DNA from: Shewanella algicola | GTDB taxonomy: Bacteria > Pseudomonadota > Gammaproteobacteria > Enterobacterales > Shewanellaceae | NCBI RefSeq assembly: GCF_014648035.1 | Contig: NZ_BMQI01000005.1 | Span: 62,001 to 126,000 of the forward strand | Reading direction: 5' to 3' | DNA length: 64,000 nucleotides | Position numbers and translations under genes: made by a program | Notes under the pieces: generated by a model | What the model was told of the DNA's origin: nothing | Database searches by the model: none | What the model saw: the letters and a program-made list of their open reading frames with translations, nothing else | Shown: positions 1 to 10,053 of the stretch, piece after piece | Layout of the letters: every line of letters begins with the position of its first letter | Numbering within the stretch: position 1 is the first letter of the stretch

Positions 1-1713
1 AGTGCGGCATATATGCCAAAATGCCAGGTTATTGACCATCAATTCGTTGATGATATACCTATTGCGCCTTTACAGACTCCACTTTACAAAAGTGTGTTAT
101 TTGAAACCCATGTAAAGGGTTTTACTAAGCAACACCCATTAGTCGACACCGCAAAACAAGGCACTTTTGCAGGGTTTTCTAGCCAGGCGGTTATTGATTA
201 TTTGCAAGAGCTTGGGGTGACGGGCGTGGAATTGCTCCCTGTACACGGTTTTTTTGATGAGCCGTTTTTAACAGAAAAAGGCCTAAATAATTACTGGGGG
301 TACAATAGCATTGCATTTATGGCGCCACACAGTGGATATATAGCCAATAAAAACGGTGATATTGCCGAATTTAGACACATGGTATCTCGTCTGCATCAAG
401 CCGGTATCGAAGTAATACTCGATGTGGTATTTAATCATACTGCAGAGGGTAACCATCTTGGCCCCACATACAGTTTTCGTGGCATAGATAACGCCAGCTA
501 TTATCGATTATTGCCCAATGATAAGCGCTTTAACATTAACGACACTGGCTGTGGTAACACCTTCAATTTAAATCATCCCCTAGTGCTTATGTTAGTCATG
601 GACTCATTACGTTATTGGGTTGAAGTGATGGGCGTTGATGGTTTTCGTTTCGATCTAGCCAGCTGTCTTGGCCGGGAGGTCTATGGTTTTGACCCAGGTA
701 GTGGTTTTTTTGATGCCATTACCCAAGACCCCGTATTGTGTAAAGTCAAACTGATTGCAGAGCCGTGGGATATTGGCCCAGGCGGTTATCAACTCGGTAA
801 CTATCCAGTTGCCTTTAGTGAATGGAATGACCGCTACCGTGATGCTATGCGCCGTTTTTGGCGCGGTGACGGTGGCATGCTGCCAGAGTTTGCCAAACGC
901 TTTCATGGTTCAAGTGACTTTTTTGAGCACAATGGCCGTGGTCCTTCTGCCAGTATTAACTTTATCACTAGTCATGACGGCTTTACCTTGCATGATTTAG
1001 TGAGTTATCAGCAACGACATAATCTTGCCAATGGTGAAGAAAATCGCGACGGACACCAAGAAAATTGCAGTGATAATTACGGTGTTGAAGGTGAAACCAA
1101 TGACCAAGAAATTAATGCCATTCGTGAACGCCAAAAACGCAATTTACTCACCTGTTTATTGCTATCCCAAGGGGTTCCTATGCTGCTTGCCGGTGATGAA
1201 TCTGGCCAAAGTCAACAAGGAAACAATAACGCCTACTGTCAGGACAATCCACTTGGATGGTTTGATTGGGATGTGATTGACTGGTCATTGGTGAGCTACA
1301 CTGCAAAGCTGATTAGCTTACGTAAACGCTTTCCTATGTTATGTCATCAGGCGTTTATTCATAAACCTGAAGCCCTCTTTGACAATGGCTTAGCTTGGTT
1401 TAATCGCCAAGGTGAAGTGATGACCAAATCTCATTGGTGCGAACATCATACTCGCACACTCAGCGTCATTATTACCGGTAATTTAGGCCATGCCGATATC
1501 GGCGCCGGGCCAGAAAGCACCGAAGCCTTATTGCTACTCATCAATGTAGATTATCAATCTCATACGTTCACATTACCTCAACTTGCTCACCTTAAGCATT
1601 GGCACTGTTTAATACATACCCAAGCCTCTGAGCCTGCCGTTGATAGCAATCAACAAGTTAAGCTAATGGATCGCAGTTTAATGTTATTTCATACCGAATT
1701 TACCAAGGAGTGA
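1..1713 (+). CDS. glgX: Glycogen debranching enzyme GlgX (5' end outside window)
   Basis: GH13-family isoamylase-type enzyme that cuts alpha-1,6 branches of phosphorylase-trimmed glycogen in the cytoplasm. The reading frame is open at base 1, so the N-terminal beta-sandwich domain and true start lie upstream; a Met at base 13 is probably internal. The TIM-barrel catalytic residues are visible: the nucleophile Asp in GFRFDLAS (codon about 218 from the window edge), the acid Glu in LIAEPWDIG (about 254) and the transition-state Asp in TSHDGFTLHD (about 326). LLAGDESGQSQQGNNNAYCQ is typical of GlgX. It lies 3 bases before glgP and is clearly co-transcribed with it. Assignment is firm; only the 5' extent is unknown. 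Confidence 0.95.
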   Translation, partial: SAAYMPKCQVIDHQFVDDIPIAPLQTPLYKSVLFETHVKGFTKQHPLVDTAKQGTFAGFSSQAVIDYLQELGVTGVELLPVHGFFDEPFLTEKGLNNYWGYNSIAFMAPHSGYIANKNGDIAEFRHMVSRLHQAGIEVILDVVFNHTAEGNHLGPTYSFRGIDNASYYRLLPNDKRFNINDTGCGNTFNLNHPLVLMLVMDSLRYWVEVMGVDGFRFDLASCLGREVYGFDPGSGFFDAITQDPVLCKVKLIAEPWDIGPGGYQLGNYPVAFSEWNDRYRDAMRRFWRGDGGMLPEFAKRFHGSSDFFEHNGRGPSASINFITSHDGFTLHDLVSYQQRHNLANGEENRDGHQENCSDNYGVEGETNDQEINAIRERQKRNLLTCLLLSQGVPMLLAGDESGQSQQGNNNAYCQDNPLGWFDWDVIDWSLVSYTAKLISLRKRFPMLCHQAFIHKPEALFDNGLAWFNRQGEVMTKSHWCEHHTRTLSVIITGNLGHADIGAGPESTEALLLLINVDYQSHTFTLPQLAHLKHWHCLIHTQASEPAVDSNQQVKLMDRSLMLFHTEFTKE

Positions 1714-1716
1714 TGA

Positions 1717-4251
1717 ATGACCACAGCTAAAGAAAGTGCCAGTGAAAAAAAAGCCCCAGCACCACGCAACAAAACGCTTAATACCAACAAGGCCGAAGCT
1801 GACCCCATCGCGGATCCGACGACCCCAGCAGATACTTGTGAACCATGTGATACCTTAGGTGCATCACTTGCACGGCATATTCGTTACGGTTTATGCCGTG
1901 ATGATCATGATCCAGAAGAACTATTTACCGCCGTGGGTGAAAGTGTAAAAGAACAAATGCTAGATGATTGGCGACAAACGCGGATTAAAGACAATCAATA
2001 CCAGCAAAAGCAAGTGGCCTACTTATCACTTGAGTTTTTAATGGGCAGAGCGTTAGGCAATGCGTTATTGAGCTTAAATTTAACCGACGAAGCTAAAGCC
2101 GTATTAACTGATTACGCAACAACGTTAGAAGATATTGAACAAGTTGAACATGATGCCGGTTTAGGTAATGGTGGCTTAGGGCGCTTGGCAGCCTGCTTTT
2201 TAGACAGCTGTGCCAGCCTGGATTTATCGGTTACAGGTTATGGTATTCGCTATCAATATGGCATGTTTATGCAAAAAATTGTCGATGGCTATCAAATTGA
2301 ACAACCTGATCGTTGGTTACGTCACGGTAATCCTTGGGAAGTTAGGATTGCTCATAAAATTGTTTCGGTGCCATTTTTTGGTCATACCGAAAATTATGTG
2401 GATAAACATGGGCGCCGACATCATGTTTGGACCGACACTCAAAATGTCTTAGCGATACCTTATGACGTGCCCATTCCGGGGTTTAATAATGGCCGGATCA
2501 ATACGCTACGGTTATGGAAAGCAGAAGCAAACGATGAGTTTGACTTAGCCGAATTTAATGAGGGTGATTATGCTGAAGCGGTTGCCACCAAAAATTTGGC
2601 CGAACAAATCACTATGGTACTGTATCCAAATGATGCCAGTGTGAATGGTAAAGAGCTTAGGTTAAGGCAACAGTATTTTTTATCGTCAGCCAGTTTGCAA
2701 GATTTGTTAGCGCGTTATGTTGCCCATTATGGTAAAGATTTCAGCCAATTTAGTCAGCATAATGTTTTGCAACTTAACGATACTCACCCAAGCATTGCGG
2801 TGCCTGAGCTCATGCGCCTACTGCTCGACCAATACGAACTCACTTGGGATGAAGCCTGGGCTATTACTAGTGAATCTATGGCCTACACTAACCACACACT
2901 GCTGCCAGAAGCGTTAGAGCGTTGGTCAGTGCCGATGATGAAATACATGTTGCCACGTATTGTTGAAATCATTTTTGAAATCAATTCACGTTATCTTGAA
3001 CAAGTGGCACATCACTGGCCTGGAAACATTGAAAAATTGACGAGTATGTCGATTATTGAAGAAGGACCAGAGCAACACATCAGAATGGCCTACTTGGCCA
3101 TCGTCGCGAGTTTTTCTGTCAATGGCGTTGCTGGTTTACATACGCAATTATTAAAAGAAGGCCTCTTTAGTGATTTTTACCAATTATGGCCAGAGAAATT
3201 TAATAATAAAACCAACGGTGTTACCCCAAGGCGTTGGCTTGCTTATTGTAATCCGAAGTTGGCAGGCTTAATTACTCGTCGCTTAGGCAAAGAGTGGATC
3301 ACCGATTTATCACGACTTGCCGCTTTAAATGCCTTTACCAGCGATAAAGCCTTTGTGAAGGAATGGGCAGAGATTAAGCTTGCGAATAAACAAGCGTTAA
3401 GTGAATTTGTATATCAGGAGTGCGGGGTTAAATTTGACCCCACCATGATGTTTGATGTGCAAGTTAAGCGCATACACGAATATAAGCGCCAACTGCTAAA
3501 TATTTTGCATGTGATTCATTTGTATCGTCGTATTTTAAATGGCGATACCGAAGGCATGGTACCGCGATGTGTATTAATTGGCGGTAAAGCGGCGCCGGGT
3601 TATGCCATGGCGAAACAAATCATCAAATTAGCCAACAATGTTGCCCATATGGTCAATTCAGATCCATTAGTGACGCCTTATCTGCGGATGGCATTTTTAC
3701 CAAATTATAATGTCAGTGCAATGGAAAAAATTTGTCCTGGTACCGATTTATCTGAACAAATTTCTACAGCAGGTAAAGAAGCCTCGGGCACAGGTAACAT
3801 GAAATTTATGATGAACGGCGCATTAACCATTGGTACGTTAGATGGCGCAAACATTGAAATGTTAGAAGAGGTGGGGCACGAAAACTTCTTCCTGTTTGGT
3901 TTAGACGCTGCTCAGGTTGCACAAGCCAAAGTGAATTATCAACCACAACAAATTATTGCTCAATCTGAAGCCCTTAGTGGGGTAATAAGTATGCTTAAAA
4001 GTGGTCACTTTAATTTGGTCGAGCCGGGGATCTTTGATCATATTATTGCTTCAATTATTGACCCATACGATCAATGGATGACCGCAGCAGATTTTGAGGG
4101 TTACCGCATTGCACAAGAAAAAGTCGCGCAAACCTATTTAGATCAGGACACCTGGCAACAAATCAGTATCAGAAACAGCGCCGCAAGTGGCCGTTTCTCT
4201 AGTGATAACACCATAGCGGGTTACCGCGACGATATCTGGATGAAAAAGTAA
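1717..4251 (+). CDS. glgP: Glycogen/maltodextrin phosphorylase
   Basis: PLP-dependent GT35 phosphorylase releasing glucose-1-phosphate from glycogen chain ends. The PLP lysine is in ASGTGNMKFMMNGALT (about residue 696), and other family signatures (GLGNGGLGRLAACFLDS, NDTHPSIAVPELMR, VKRIHEYKRQLLN) are intact. At 844 residues it is slightly longer than usual because the first ~40 residues are an Ala/Lys/Thr/Pro-rich tail before the conserved LARHIRYGL start of the fold. AAGGAG six bases upstream fixes this start over an overlapping out-of-frame ATG. It works with GlgX on degradation, and its product is also GlgC's substrate. Confidence 0.97.
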   Translation: MTTAKESASEKKAPAPRNKTLNTNKAEADPIADPTTPADTCEPCDTLGASLARHIRYGLCRDDHDPEELFTAVGESVKEQMLDDWRQTRIKDNQYQQKQVAYLSLEFLMGRALGNALLSLNLTDEAKAVLTDYATTLEDIEQVEHDAGLGNGGLGRLAACFLDSCASLDLSVTGYGIRYQYGMFMQKIVDGYQIEQPDRWLRHGNPWEVRIAHKIVSVPFFGHTENYVDKHGRRHHVWTDTQNVLAIPYDVPIPGFNNGRINTLRLWKAEANDEFDLAEFNEGDYAEAVATKNLAEQITMVLYPNDASVNGKELRLRQQYFLSSASLQDLLARYVAHYGKDFSQFSQHNVLQLNDTHPSIAVPELMRLLLDQYELTWDEAWAITSESMAYTNHTLLPEALERWSVPMMKYMLPRIVEIIFEINSRYLEQVAHHWPGNIEKLTSMSIIEEGPEQHIRMAYLAIVASFSVNGVAGLHTQLLKEGLFSDFYQLWPEKFNNKTNGVTPRRWLAYCNPKLAGLITRRLGKEWITDLSRLAALNAFTSDKAFVKEWAEIKLANKQALSEFVYQECGVKFDPTMMFDVQVKRIHEYKRQLLNILHVIHLYRRILNGDTEGMVPRCVLIGGKAAPGYAMAKQIIKLANNVAHMVNSDPLVTPYLRMAFLPNYNVSAMEKICPGTDLSEQISTAGKEASGTGNMKFMMNGALTIGTLDGANIEMLEEVGHENFFLFGLDAAQVAQAKVNYQPQQIIAQSEALSGVISMLKSGHFNLVEPGIFDHIIASIIDPYDQWMTAADFEGYRIAQEKVAQTYLDQDTWQQISIRNSAASGRFSSDNTIAGYRDDIWMKK

Positions 4252-4262
4252 ACTAAAAACCG

Positions 4263-4278
4263 GCGGTGTTCGCACCGC
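4263..4278 (+). other. Intercistronic UUCG-loop hairpin, glgP-glgC
   Basis: GCGGTG (4263-4268), loop TTCG, CACCGC (4273-4278), directly after the glgP stop. No T-run follows, so it is not an obvious intrinsic terminator. It is more likely an RNA processing or 3'-end protection element separating glgP from glgC message. Function is inference. Confidence 0.6.
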
Positions 4279-4319
4279 AAAATATACACAGTAAACGTGG
4301 ATAGATACTTAATAATCGT

Positions 4320-4337
4320 GGCTTTTGATTAAAAGCC
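4320..4337 (+). other. Second leader hairpin upstream of glgC
   Basis: GGCTTTT (4320-4326), loop GATT, AAAAGCC (4331-4337), ending a few bases before the glgC Shine-Dalgarno sequence TGGAGT. A stable stem this close to the ribosome site could tune glgC translation. Only the inverted repeat is seen; regulation is inferred. Confidence 0.5.
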
Positions 4338-4352
4338 GAATGGAGTCTGTTT

Positions 4353-5612
4353 ATGAGTAATGTTCGTTATATTAGTAATTTAACCCGTGATACCTATGCA
4401 ATTATTCTTGCTGGTGGCCGTGGTTCGCGTTTGTATGAGTTAACCGATTGGCGTGCAAAGCCTGCGTTGTACTTTGGGGGTAAATTTCGAATTATCGATT
4501 TTCCGCTATCAAACTGTATTAACTCAGGCATTCGTCGTGTGGGCGTGGTGACACAATACAAGTCTCACTCACTGATACGACATATCACACGTGGTTGGGG
4601 CCACTTTAAAAAGGAACTGGGCGAATCGGTTGAAATCTTACCGGCTTCACAACAAACATCAGGTAATTGGTATCAAGGGACTGCCGATGCCGTGTTTCAA
4701 AATATCGATATTATTCGTCATGAAATCCCAAAATACGTGATGATTTTATCCGGCGATCATGTATATCGTATGGATTATGCCGGACTATTGGCTGCACATG
4801 CAGAGTCGGGGGCCGATATGACCGTATGTTGTTTAGAAACGCCCATACCTGAAGCCGCTGGGGCATTTGGTGTCATGGAAGTTGATGAAAATAGGCGAGT
4901 GATTGGCTTTCAAGAAAAACCTGAACACCCTAAACCTACGCCTAATGATCCTGAGAAATGTTTGGCATCGATGGGTAATTATGTCTTTAATACCAAATTT
5001 TTGTTTGATCAATTAAAAAAAGATGCCGATAACGTCGCCTCTGATCGCGATTTTGGTAAAGACATTATTCCGTCCATCATTGAACAATTTAATGTTTACG
5101 CTTTTCCATTTACCAGCGCGGTACCAGAGCAACCAGCATACTGGCGAGATGTGGGTACCCTTGACTCATTTTTTCAGGCGAATATGGAGCTATTGTCACC
5201 TACGCCACAGCTGAACTTATATGATGCTAAATGGCCTATTTGGACTTATCAGGAGCAATTGCCACCGGCAAAATTTGTCTTTGATGATGACGATCGCCGT
5301 GGGATGGCCGTAGACTCAATCGTGTCAGGCGGTTGTATTATCTCTGGTGCCAAAGTCAAACGCAGCGTATTGTTTGACGAAGTCCGAGTGTGTTCTTACT
5401 CATCGGTTAAAGACTCGGTACTGCTTCCTGATGTCGTGGTATTAAAAAATTGTAATATTCAAAATGCAATTATTGACCGAGGTTGTATCATTCCTGAAGG
5501 CACCTTCATTGGCCATAGCCAAGAGCACGATATCGCTAGAGGATTTAGAGTGTCAGAGAAGGGGGTCACCTTGGTGACCCGTAAAATGCTCGGTTTACCC
5601 GAAGGTTACTAA
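4353..5612 (+). CDS. glgC: Glucose-1-phosphate adenylyltransferase
   Basis: Makes ADP-glucose from ATP and glucose-1-phosphate, the committed step of bacterial glycogen synthesis. The nucleotide-binding loop [10 protein letters not shown] is near residue 20, followed by [20 protein letters not shown] and the catalytic-site segment FQEKPEHPK. The C-terminal left-handed beta-helix region has [15 protein letters not shown]. Length 419 matches the family. It is separated from glgP by 101 bases holding two hairpins, and glgA follows after 13 bases. GlgC enzymes are usually allosterically controlled; which effector acts here cannot be read from sequence. Confidence 0.97.
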   Translation: MSNVRYISNLTRDTYAIILAGGRGSRLYELTDWRAKPALYFGGKFRIIDFPLSNCINSGIRRVGVVTQYKSHSLIRHITRGWGHFKKELGESVEILPASQQTSGNWYQGTADAVFQNIDIIRHEIPKYVMILSGDHVYRMDYAGLLAAHAESGADMTVCCLETPIPEAAGAFGVMEVDENRRVIGFQEKPEHPKPTPNDPEKCLASMGNYVFNTKFLFDQLKKDADNVASDRDFGKDIIPSIIEQFNVYAFPFTSAVPEQPAYWRDVGTLDSFFQANMELLSPTPQLNLYDAKWPIWTYQEQLPPAKFVFDDDDRRGMAVDSIVSGGCIISGAKVKRSVLFDEVRVCSYSSVKDSVLLPDVVVLKNCNIQNAIIDRGCIIPEGTFIGHSQEHDIARGFRVSEKGVTLVTRKMLGLPEGY

Positions 5613-5625
5613 TAAGGAACCCTGA

Positions 5626-7326
5626 ATGACCCAAGAAAATGTCAACCGCGTTTTGCTGGTGGCAGCAGAAAACGATGCATTGTATGGGGCGAAGGTTGGC
5701 GGGATGGCGGATGTTATCCGTGATCTACCGCCTGCATTAGCACAATGCGGAGTCACTGCAGATGTCGCAATGCCAAATTATGGTTTTTTGGCTGAACACT
5801 ACCATGCTAAGCATTTTGCTAATATTTCGTTAGATTTTGCAGGCTCAAAACACACCGTTAAAGTGTTTTGCATGCCAAGACCCACACATAAAACGGATGC
5901 CTCTGCCATCAACAGGATGTCAGATGCAGATTTACAGCCCCAACAGCTGCAAACCAATCCGCCGATGGTATATTTATTTGACCATCCATTATTTAATCAT
6001 AATGGCCAAGTGTATTGTAATGGTGCTCATGATCGTCCATTTGCAGAAGATGCAACCAAGTTTGCTTTGTTTTCACTCAGTGTTGCTACATGTTTAGTCG
6101 ACAATATTTTACCGCGTTACGATGTGCTTCATTTGCATGATTGGCATGCTGCCATGGTGGCAATGCTCAGAAAATGTGTCGACTATTTTGATAGCCTCAA
6201 TTCTATGGAATGTATTTACACCATTCATAATTTAGCCTTGCAAGGTGTACGGCCTTTTAGTGGCGATCATTCATCGTTTCAAGCTTGGTTTCCGCAATAT
6301 GCGAGTCAGCTTAAACCTGTCGCTAACCAAAGTATTTATGACCCGCGTTATTCCAATTGCATTAATCCAATGCGAATGGGGATTGTACTAAGTGATAAAG
6401 TGCATTTAGTGTCACCGACTTATGCCCAAGAAGTGTTATTGCCGTCCGATCATCAAAAGGGCTTTTTTGGCGGTGAAGGATTAGAAGCCGATTTAGCGCT
6501 TAAAGCCGAACATCAACAATTGATAGGCATTATTAATGGCTGCATGTATGACGACAGTTCGCAGACAGAAACATCAGCTGCAGATAATACCGTGTTGGAT
6601 TTACTCACGTTAGCTGAAAATGCCATTTTATCTTGGCAAACAAAAGTAGAGCATGTATCGGCGTTAGACAGCATTGCATTATCACGCATATCACAATTAA
6701 AACTGGCAATGAGTCTGGCTGAAAAAGGTGCTCAAACACCATTTTTATTAACCTCTGTCGGCCGATTAACAGAGCAAAAAGTGCTGCTATTGCTACAACC
6801 TTATGACAGCCCCAATGGCCAATCTGATATCACCGTACTTGAAGCATTGCTGCAAGCGTTTAAGCAGCTGCAGCCTAATGGGGTATTATTATTGTTAGGC
6901 AGTGGTGATGATCAAATTGCCAAGGATTTGCAAACGGTCGCGGCGCGATTTGATAATCTGCTCTTTATGCATGGTTATGATGAGTTATTGTCTGACCGTT
7001 TATATCAACAAGGTGATTTGTTTTTAATGCCTAGCTCATTTGAGCCTTGTGGCATTAGCCAAATGCTGGCGATGCGGGAAGGGCAGCCATGTTTAGTGCA
7101 TGCTGTGGGTGGACTCAAAGATACCATTGAGGACAATGTCAGTGGTTGGGCATTTACGGGTGCATCATTGCCAGAGCAAAGTGAAGCATTAGTTGAGCGC
7201 TTCAGGCAAGTGCTGGCTTTGTACGGTACACCGACATGGCGAAAGGTGGCTAAAAATGCGGCCAAACAACGTTTCACCTGGGACAGTGTGGCGAAAGACT
7301 ATATTGAAAAACTCTATCGGCTTTAA
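5626..7326 (+). CDS. glgA: Glycogen synthase (GT5), divergent and long
   Basis: Transfers glucose from ADP-glucose to alpha-1,4-glucan. Position after glgC and GT5 motifs identify it: KVGGMADVIRDLPPAL (residues 23-38, the KTGGL-type ADP-glucose loop), LHLHDWHAAM, IYTIHNLALQG, SVGRLTEQKVLLLLQP and the donor-site FEPCGISQMLAMREGQ. It is about 90 residues longer than the E. coli enzyme, with extra sequence in the N-terminal half (around residues 75-110) and between domains. The glycine after KxGG is Ala and the C-terminal loop deviates from the common LNQLYGLRYG. It probably remains active. SD AAGGA precedes the ATG; an intrinsic terminator follows. Confidence 0.92.
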   Translation: MTQENVNRVLLVAAENDALYGAKVGGMADVIRDLPPALAQCGVTADVAMPNYGFLAEHYHAKHFANISLDFAGSKHTVKVFCMPRPTHKTDASAINRMSDADLQPQQLQTNPPMVYLFDHPLFNHNGQVYCNGAHDRPFAEDATKFALFSLSVATCLVDNILPRYDVLHLHDWHAAMVAMLRKCVDYFDSLNSMECIYTIHNLALQGVRPFSGDHSSFQAWFPQYASQLKPVANQSIYDPRYSNCINPMRMGIVLSDKVHLVSPTYAQEVLLPSDHQKGFFGGEGLEADLALKAEHQQLIGIINGCMYDDSSQTETSAADNTVLDLLTLAENAILSWQTKVEHVSALDSIALSRISQLKLAMSLAEKGAQTPFLLTSVGRLTEQKVLLLLQPYDSPNGQSDITVLEALLQAFKQLQPNGVLLLLGSGDDQIAKDLQTVAARFDNLLFMHGYDELLSDRLYQQGDLFLMPSSFEPCGISQMLAMREGQPCLVHAVGGLKDTIEDNVSGWAFTGASLPEQSEALVERFRQVLALYGTPTWRKVAKNAAKQRFTWDSVAKDYIEKLYRL

Positions 7327-7362
7327 GCCATTACTGAAACATAACCTTAAATACAGCTAAAT

Positions 7363-7390
7363 AAAAAGCACCGACGCATCGGTGCTTTTT
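7363..7390 (+). terminator. Intrinsic terminator of the glycogen operon
   Basis: GCACCGA (7368-7374), loop CGCA, TCGGTGC (7379-7385), flanked by A5 and followed by T6. Its symmetry lets it also serve the converging TonB-receptor gene on the minus strand. Confidence 0.9.
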
Positions 7391-7416
7391 TGTTTTAACC
7401 TAATCTCAAAGTGAGT

Positions 7417-9810
7417 TTAGTAAGTGTAACGTAGATCTAAGTAGTAATATCCACCGTTAAATCCAAATGGTGTATTGGTTAATGGGTAAACAAAAATACC
7501 ATTGAAGTTATTGTCTTCAGGACGTTTCTCTGGGTAGGTATCAAACAAGTTTTGTACTCCGAGTGTTACCGCTAATGAATCAGTTGCTTGATAACGCGTG
7601 CTGATGTCTGTTACCCATTTTGCGTCATATTCTACTTCACTTGACGAATAGCCTACGGTGTATTTACCGAAATAGCTAAAACGTAAGTTAGTGGTGAAGT
7701 CATCATACCGATGAGTAAAGCCAATATTACCGGTGTTTTTAGGCGTTGCTTCAGTCATACGGATAACTTCAATACGATCAAATAGATCATCTTCTAATCC
7801 ATCAAGAATAGACGGTAAGTTAATTGATTCAATTTTGGTTTTTTTGTATGAATAAGCAAGATTGGCGCTCACATCACCAAATTGGCCAAGGTCAAACTCC
7901 TGGGTCATAACCAAATCAACCCCTTGAGTTTCAGTATCAACTGCATTTATAAAGAAACGCGCTGAGTCGGCATTGCTACCGGCTAAGGCTTCAGCAATCA
8001 CAGGTGAACTTTCTTGGTCTACCGAACCCGATAAAATAATACGGTCATCAACATTAATTTGATACGCATCTAAAGTCGCCGTAAAGCCATTGTCGCCGTT
8101 ATACACTAAACCTGCACTGACTGAATGCGAGATCTCAGCTTTAAGATCTGGAATATCTAATGCATCTTTGATTGGCGATAACTGGTTAAAGGTACCTGAT
8201 TCGCGTGGTACAAACTCACCGGTTACCGGGTCAGGGTCAAAGAAGGTCGATACGTTGGTAAAGTAAAGCTGCTGAACACTTGGTGAACGGAAACCCGTAT
8301 CTGTGGTTAAACGTAATGCTACATTGTCAGTAATATCGTAACGACCAGACAACTTCCAGCTGGTGTTACTGCCAAAATCTGAATAGTCTTCATAACGCAC
8401 TGCAGCAGACCAATAAAATTCATTGGTTAACTGGTTTTCAAGTTCGAAGTATATACCGGTATTGGTACGGTCTTCATCCACTTCAGATTCTTTAGTAAAA
8501 CCACCAAAGCCCTGGCTTCCACCCGCTTTATCTTCGTAATCACCTTTAATGTATGATTCTTCTTGGCCGGCTTCAATTTCATAGCCACTTTCGCGGAATG
8601 TGACACCTGTGGCGACCACGATTTCTGAATCATTATAAAAATCATAATAGGTAGACGCATCAAGATTGAGGTTTAACTCACTATTAGACAGGGTGCCAGC
8701 ATAAAAATCGGTTGGACTCGTTGGACCTAAAGAGGCGTTAATGGTGTTTTCAACGTTATATTCAAAGCTGTTGCTACCGTATCCGGCAGAGGCATCAATG
8801 TTCCAATCACCTAATTCAGCGTCATAACCCATTACAAATGAATAATCGAGGATTTCAGGGCTAATTTGTGGTAAATAACCATCTGGGTATACTTCAATAA
8901 TATTACGTGAATCTATCGCGCGACGGTAAAAAGCACCAGAGGTAGATTCGCGTTGGCTTACGCCACCAAAAGCATAAACTTTACTGGTGTCATTAATGGC
9001 TTGTTCAGCATTAACAAATAAGCCATAGTTTTCATATTCGCTGTCGCCAACGTGGTGGTTTTGACGATCAAAGGTTTCTTCACGTGGATCTAAGCTACCA
9101 TCATCCAATTCTGGGTATTGTTGACGGCTATCAAGACCTGCACGGTTAGTGGCATTTTTTTGATGCGCTTCTAAAGACACATTCACAAAGCCATCATCGC
9201 TAAAGCTAAAGCCTTGGTTAAGGCCTACTCGGACTTGCTCTCCGTCACCTTCGTAGGTTTGGCCGATTTGGGTTGAGATGCTGCCGCCTTCATCGCTGTC
9301 TTTTAGTACAACGTTAATGACACCGGCAATGGCGTCTGAGCCATATAAAGCAGAAGCACCATCACGCAGTATTTCAATGCGTTTAATCGCAGTCATCGGA
9401 ATGGCATTTAAGTCAACGTTTGACGAGCCTTTACCCACAGTACCTGATAAGTGCACTAGGGCAGAACCATGACGACGTTTACCGTTTACTAACACTAAAG
9501 TGTGGTCAGGTGACATGCCTCGTAAACTCGCCGGACGCACTGCATCGCTACCATCAGTAATGGATGAAAATGGTACGCTGAAACTAGGGGCGGCAAACTG
9601 AAGTGCTTTTGCGGTTTCCGTAATCCCGGTCGCTTCAAGTTGCTCAGAGGTAATAATATCAACAGGTGTTGGGCTATCAGTGGCAGTGCGCAGGGCAATA
9701 CGTGAACCAATCACTTGAATGCGCTCTAGATTTTCACCTTCTTCAGCAGCATAAGCTGTTGGTGCGCTGATACTGGCAATAACTGCCAAACTGACGAGAC
9801 TTTTATACAT
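7417..9810 (-). CDS. TonB-dependent outer-membrane receptor
   Basis: About 797 residues. The start at 9810 gives a clean signal peptide (MYKSLVSLAVIASISAPTAYA) preceded by AGGATGA; a longer frame to 9861 has neither. An N-terminal plug domain carries ERIQVIGSRI, DGASALYGSDAIAGVINVVL and TLVLVNGKRRHGS. A ~22-strand barrel follows and ends in an aromatic-rich strand (YYYLDLRYTY). It imports an unknown ligand powered by TonB-ExbBD. It is convergent with glgA and upstream of nothing obvious; the neighbouring phosphohexomutase might hint at sugar use, but this is weak. No Fur box was recognised in its upstream 180 bases. Confidence 0.9.
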   Translation of the reverse strand: MYKSLVSLAVIASISAPTAYAAEEGENLERIQVIGSRIALRTATDSPTPVDIITSEQLEATGITETAKALQFAAPSFSVPFSSITDGSDAVRPASLRGMSPDHTLVLVNGKRRHGSALVHLSGTVGKGSSNVDLNAIPMTAIKRIEILRDGASALYGSDAIAGVINVVLKDSDEGGSISTQIGQTYEGDGEQVRVGLNQGFSFSDDGFVNVSLEAHQKNATNRAGLDSRQQYPELDDGSLDPREETFDRQNHHVGDSEYENYGLFVNAEQAINDTSKVYAFGGVSQRESTSGAFYRRAIDSRNIIEVYPDGYLPQISPEILDYSFVMGYDAELGDWNIDASAGYGSNSFEYNVENTINASLGPTSPTDFYAGTLSNSELNLNLDASTYYDFYNDSEIVVATGVTFRESGYEIEAGQEESYIKGDYEDKAGGSQGFGGFTKESEVDEDRTNTGIYFELENQLTNEFYWSAAVRYEDYSDFGSNTSWKLSGRYDITDNVALRLTTDTGFRSPSVQQLYFTNVSTFFDPDPVTGEFVPRESGTFNQLSPIKDALDIPDLKAEISHSVSAGLVYNGDNGFTATLDAYQINVDDRIILSGSVDQESSPVIAEALAGSNADSARFFINAVDTETQGVDLVMTQEFDLGQFGDVSANLAYSYKKTKIESINLPSILDGLEDDLFDRIEVIRMTEATPKNTGNIGFTHRYDDFTTNLRFSYFGKYTVGYSSSEVEYDAKWVTDISTRYQATDSLAVTLGVQNLFDTYPEKRPEDNNFNGIFVYPLTNTPFGFNGGYYYLDLRYTY

Positions 9811-9986
9811 TGAGTCATCCTGCTTTAACGTTACGGTAATTTTTATAACATTATAGAGCACTTTTATCGTTTAATAGATCAGTTTCATCTAGTGTCAATT
9901 AGTTTAAAGAAGTATAACTAATGACACACAGTTATAGTGAAATTTACTCATACTTACAGGATGTTAATAAGATGTTTAAAACAAAT

Positions 9987-10015
9987 AAAAACGCCCGTTT
10001 TGTTAACGGGCGTTT
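9987..10015 (-). terminator. Terminator of the phosphohexomutase gene
   Basis: AAACGCCCGTT (9989-9999), loop TTGTT, AACGGGCGTTT (10005-10015). Read on the minus strand, a TTTTATTTGT tract follows the stem, 39 bases after the mutase stop codon. Confidence 0.85.
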
Positions 10016-10053
10016 AACATTAACGCTTTTAGTGATGGATTATTTCTACTAAG

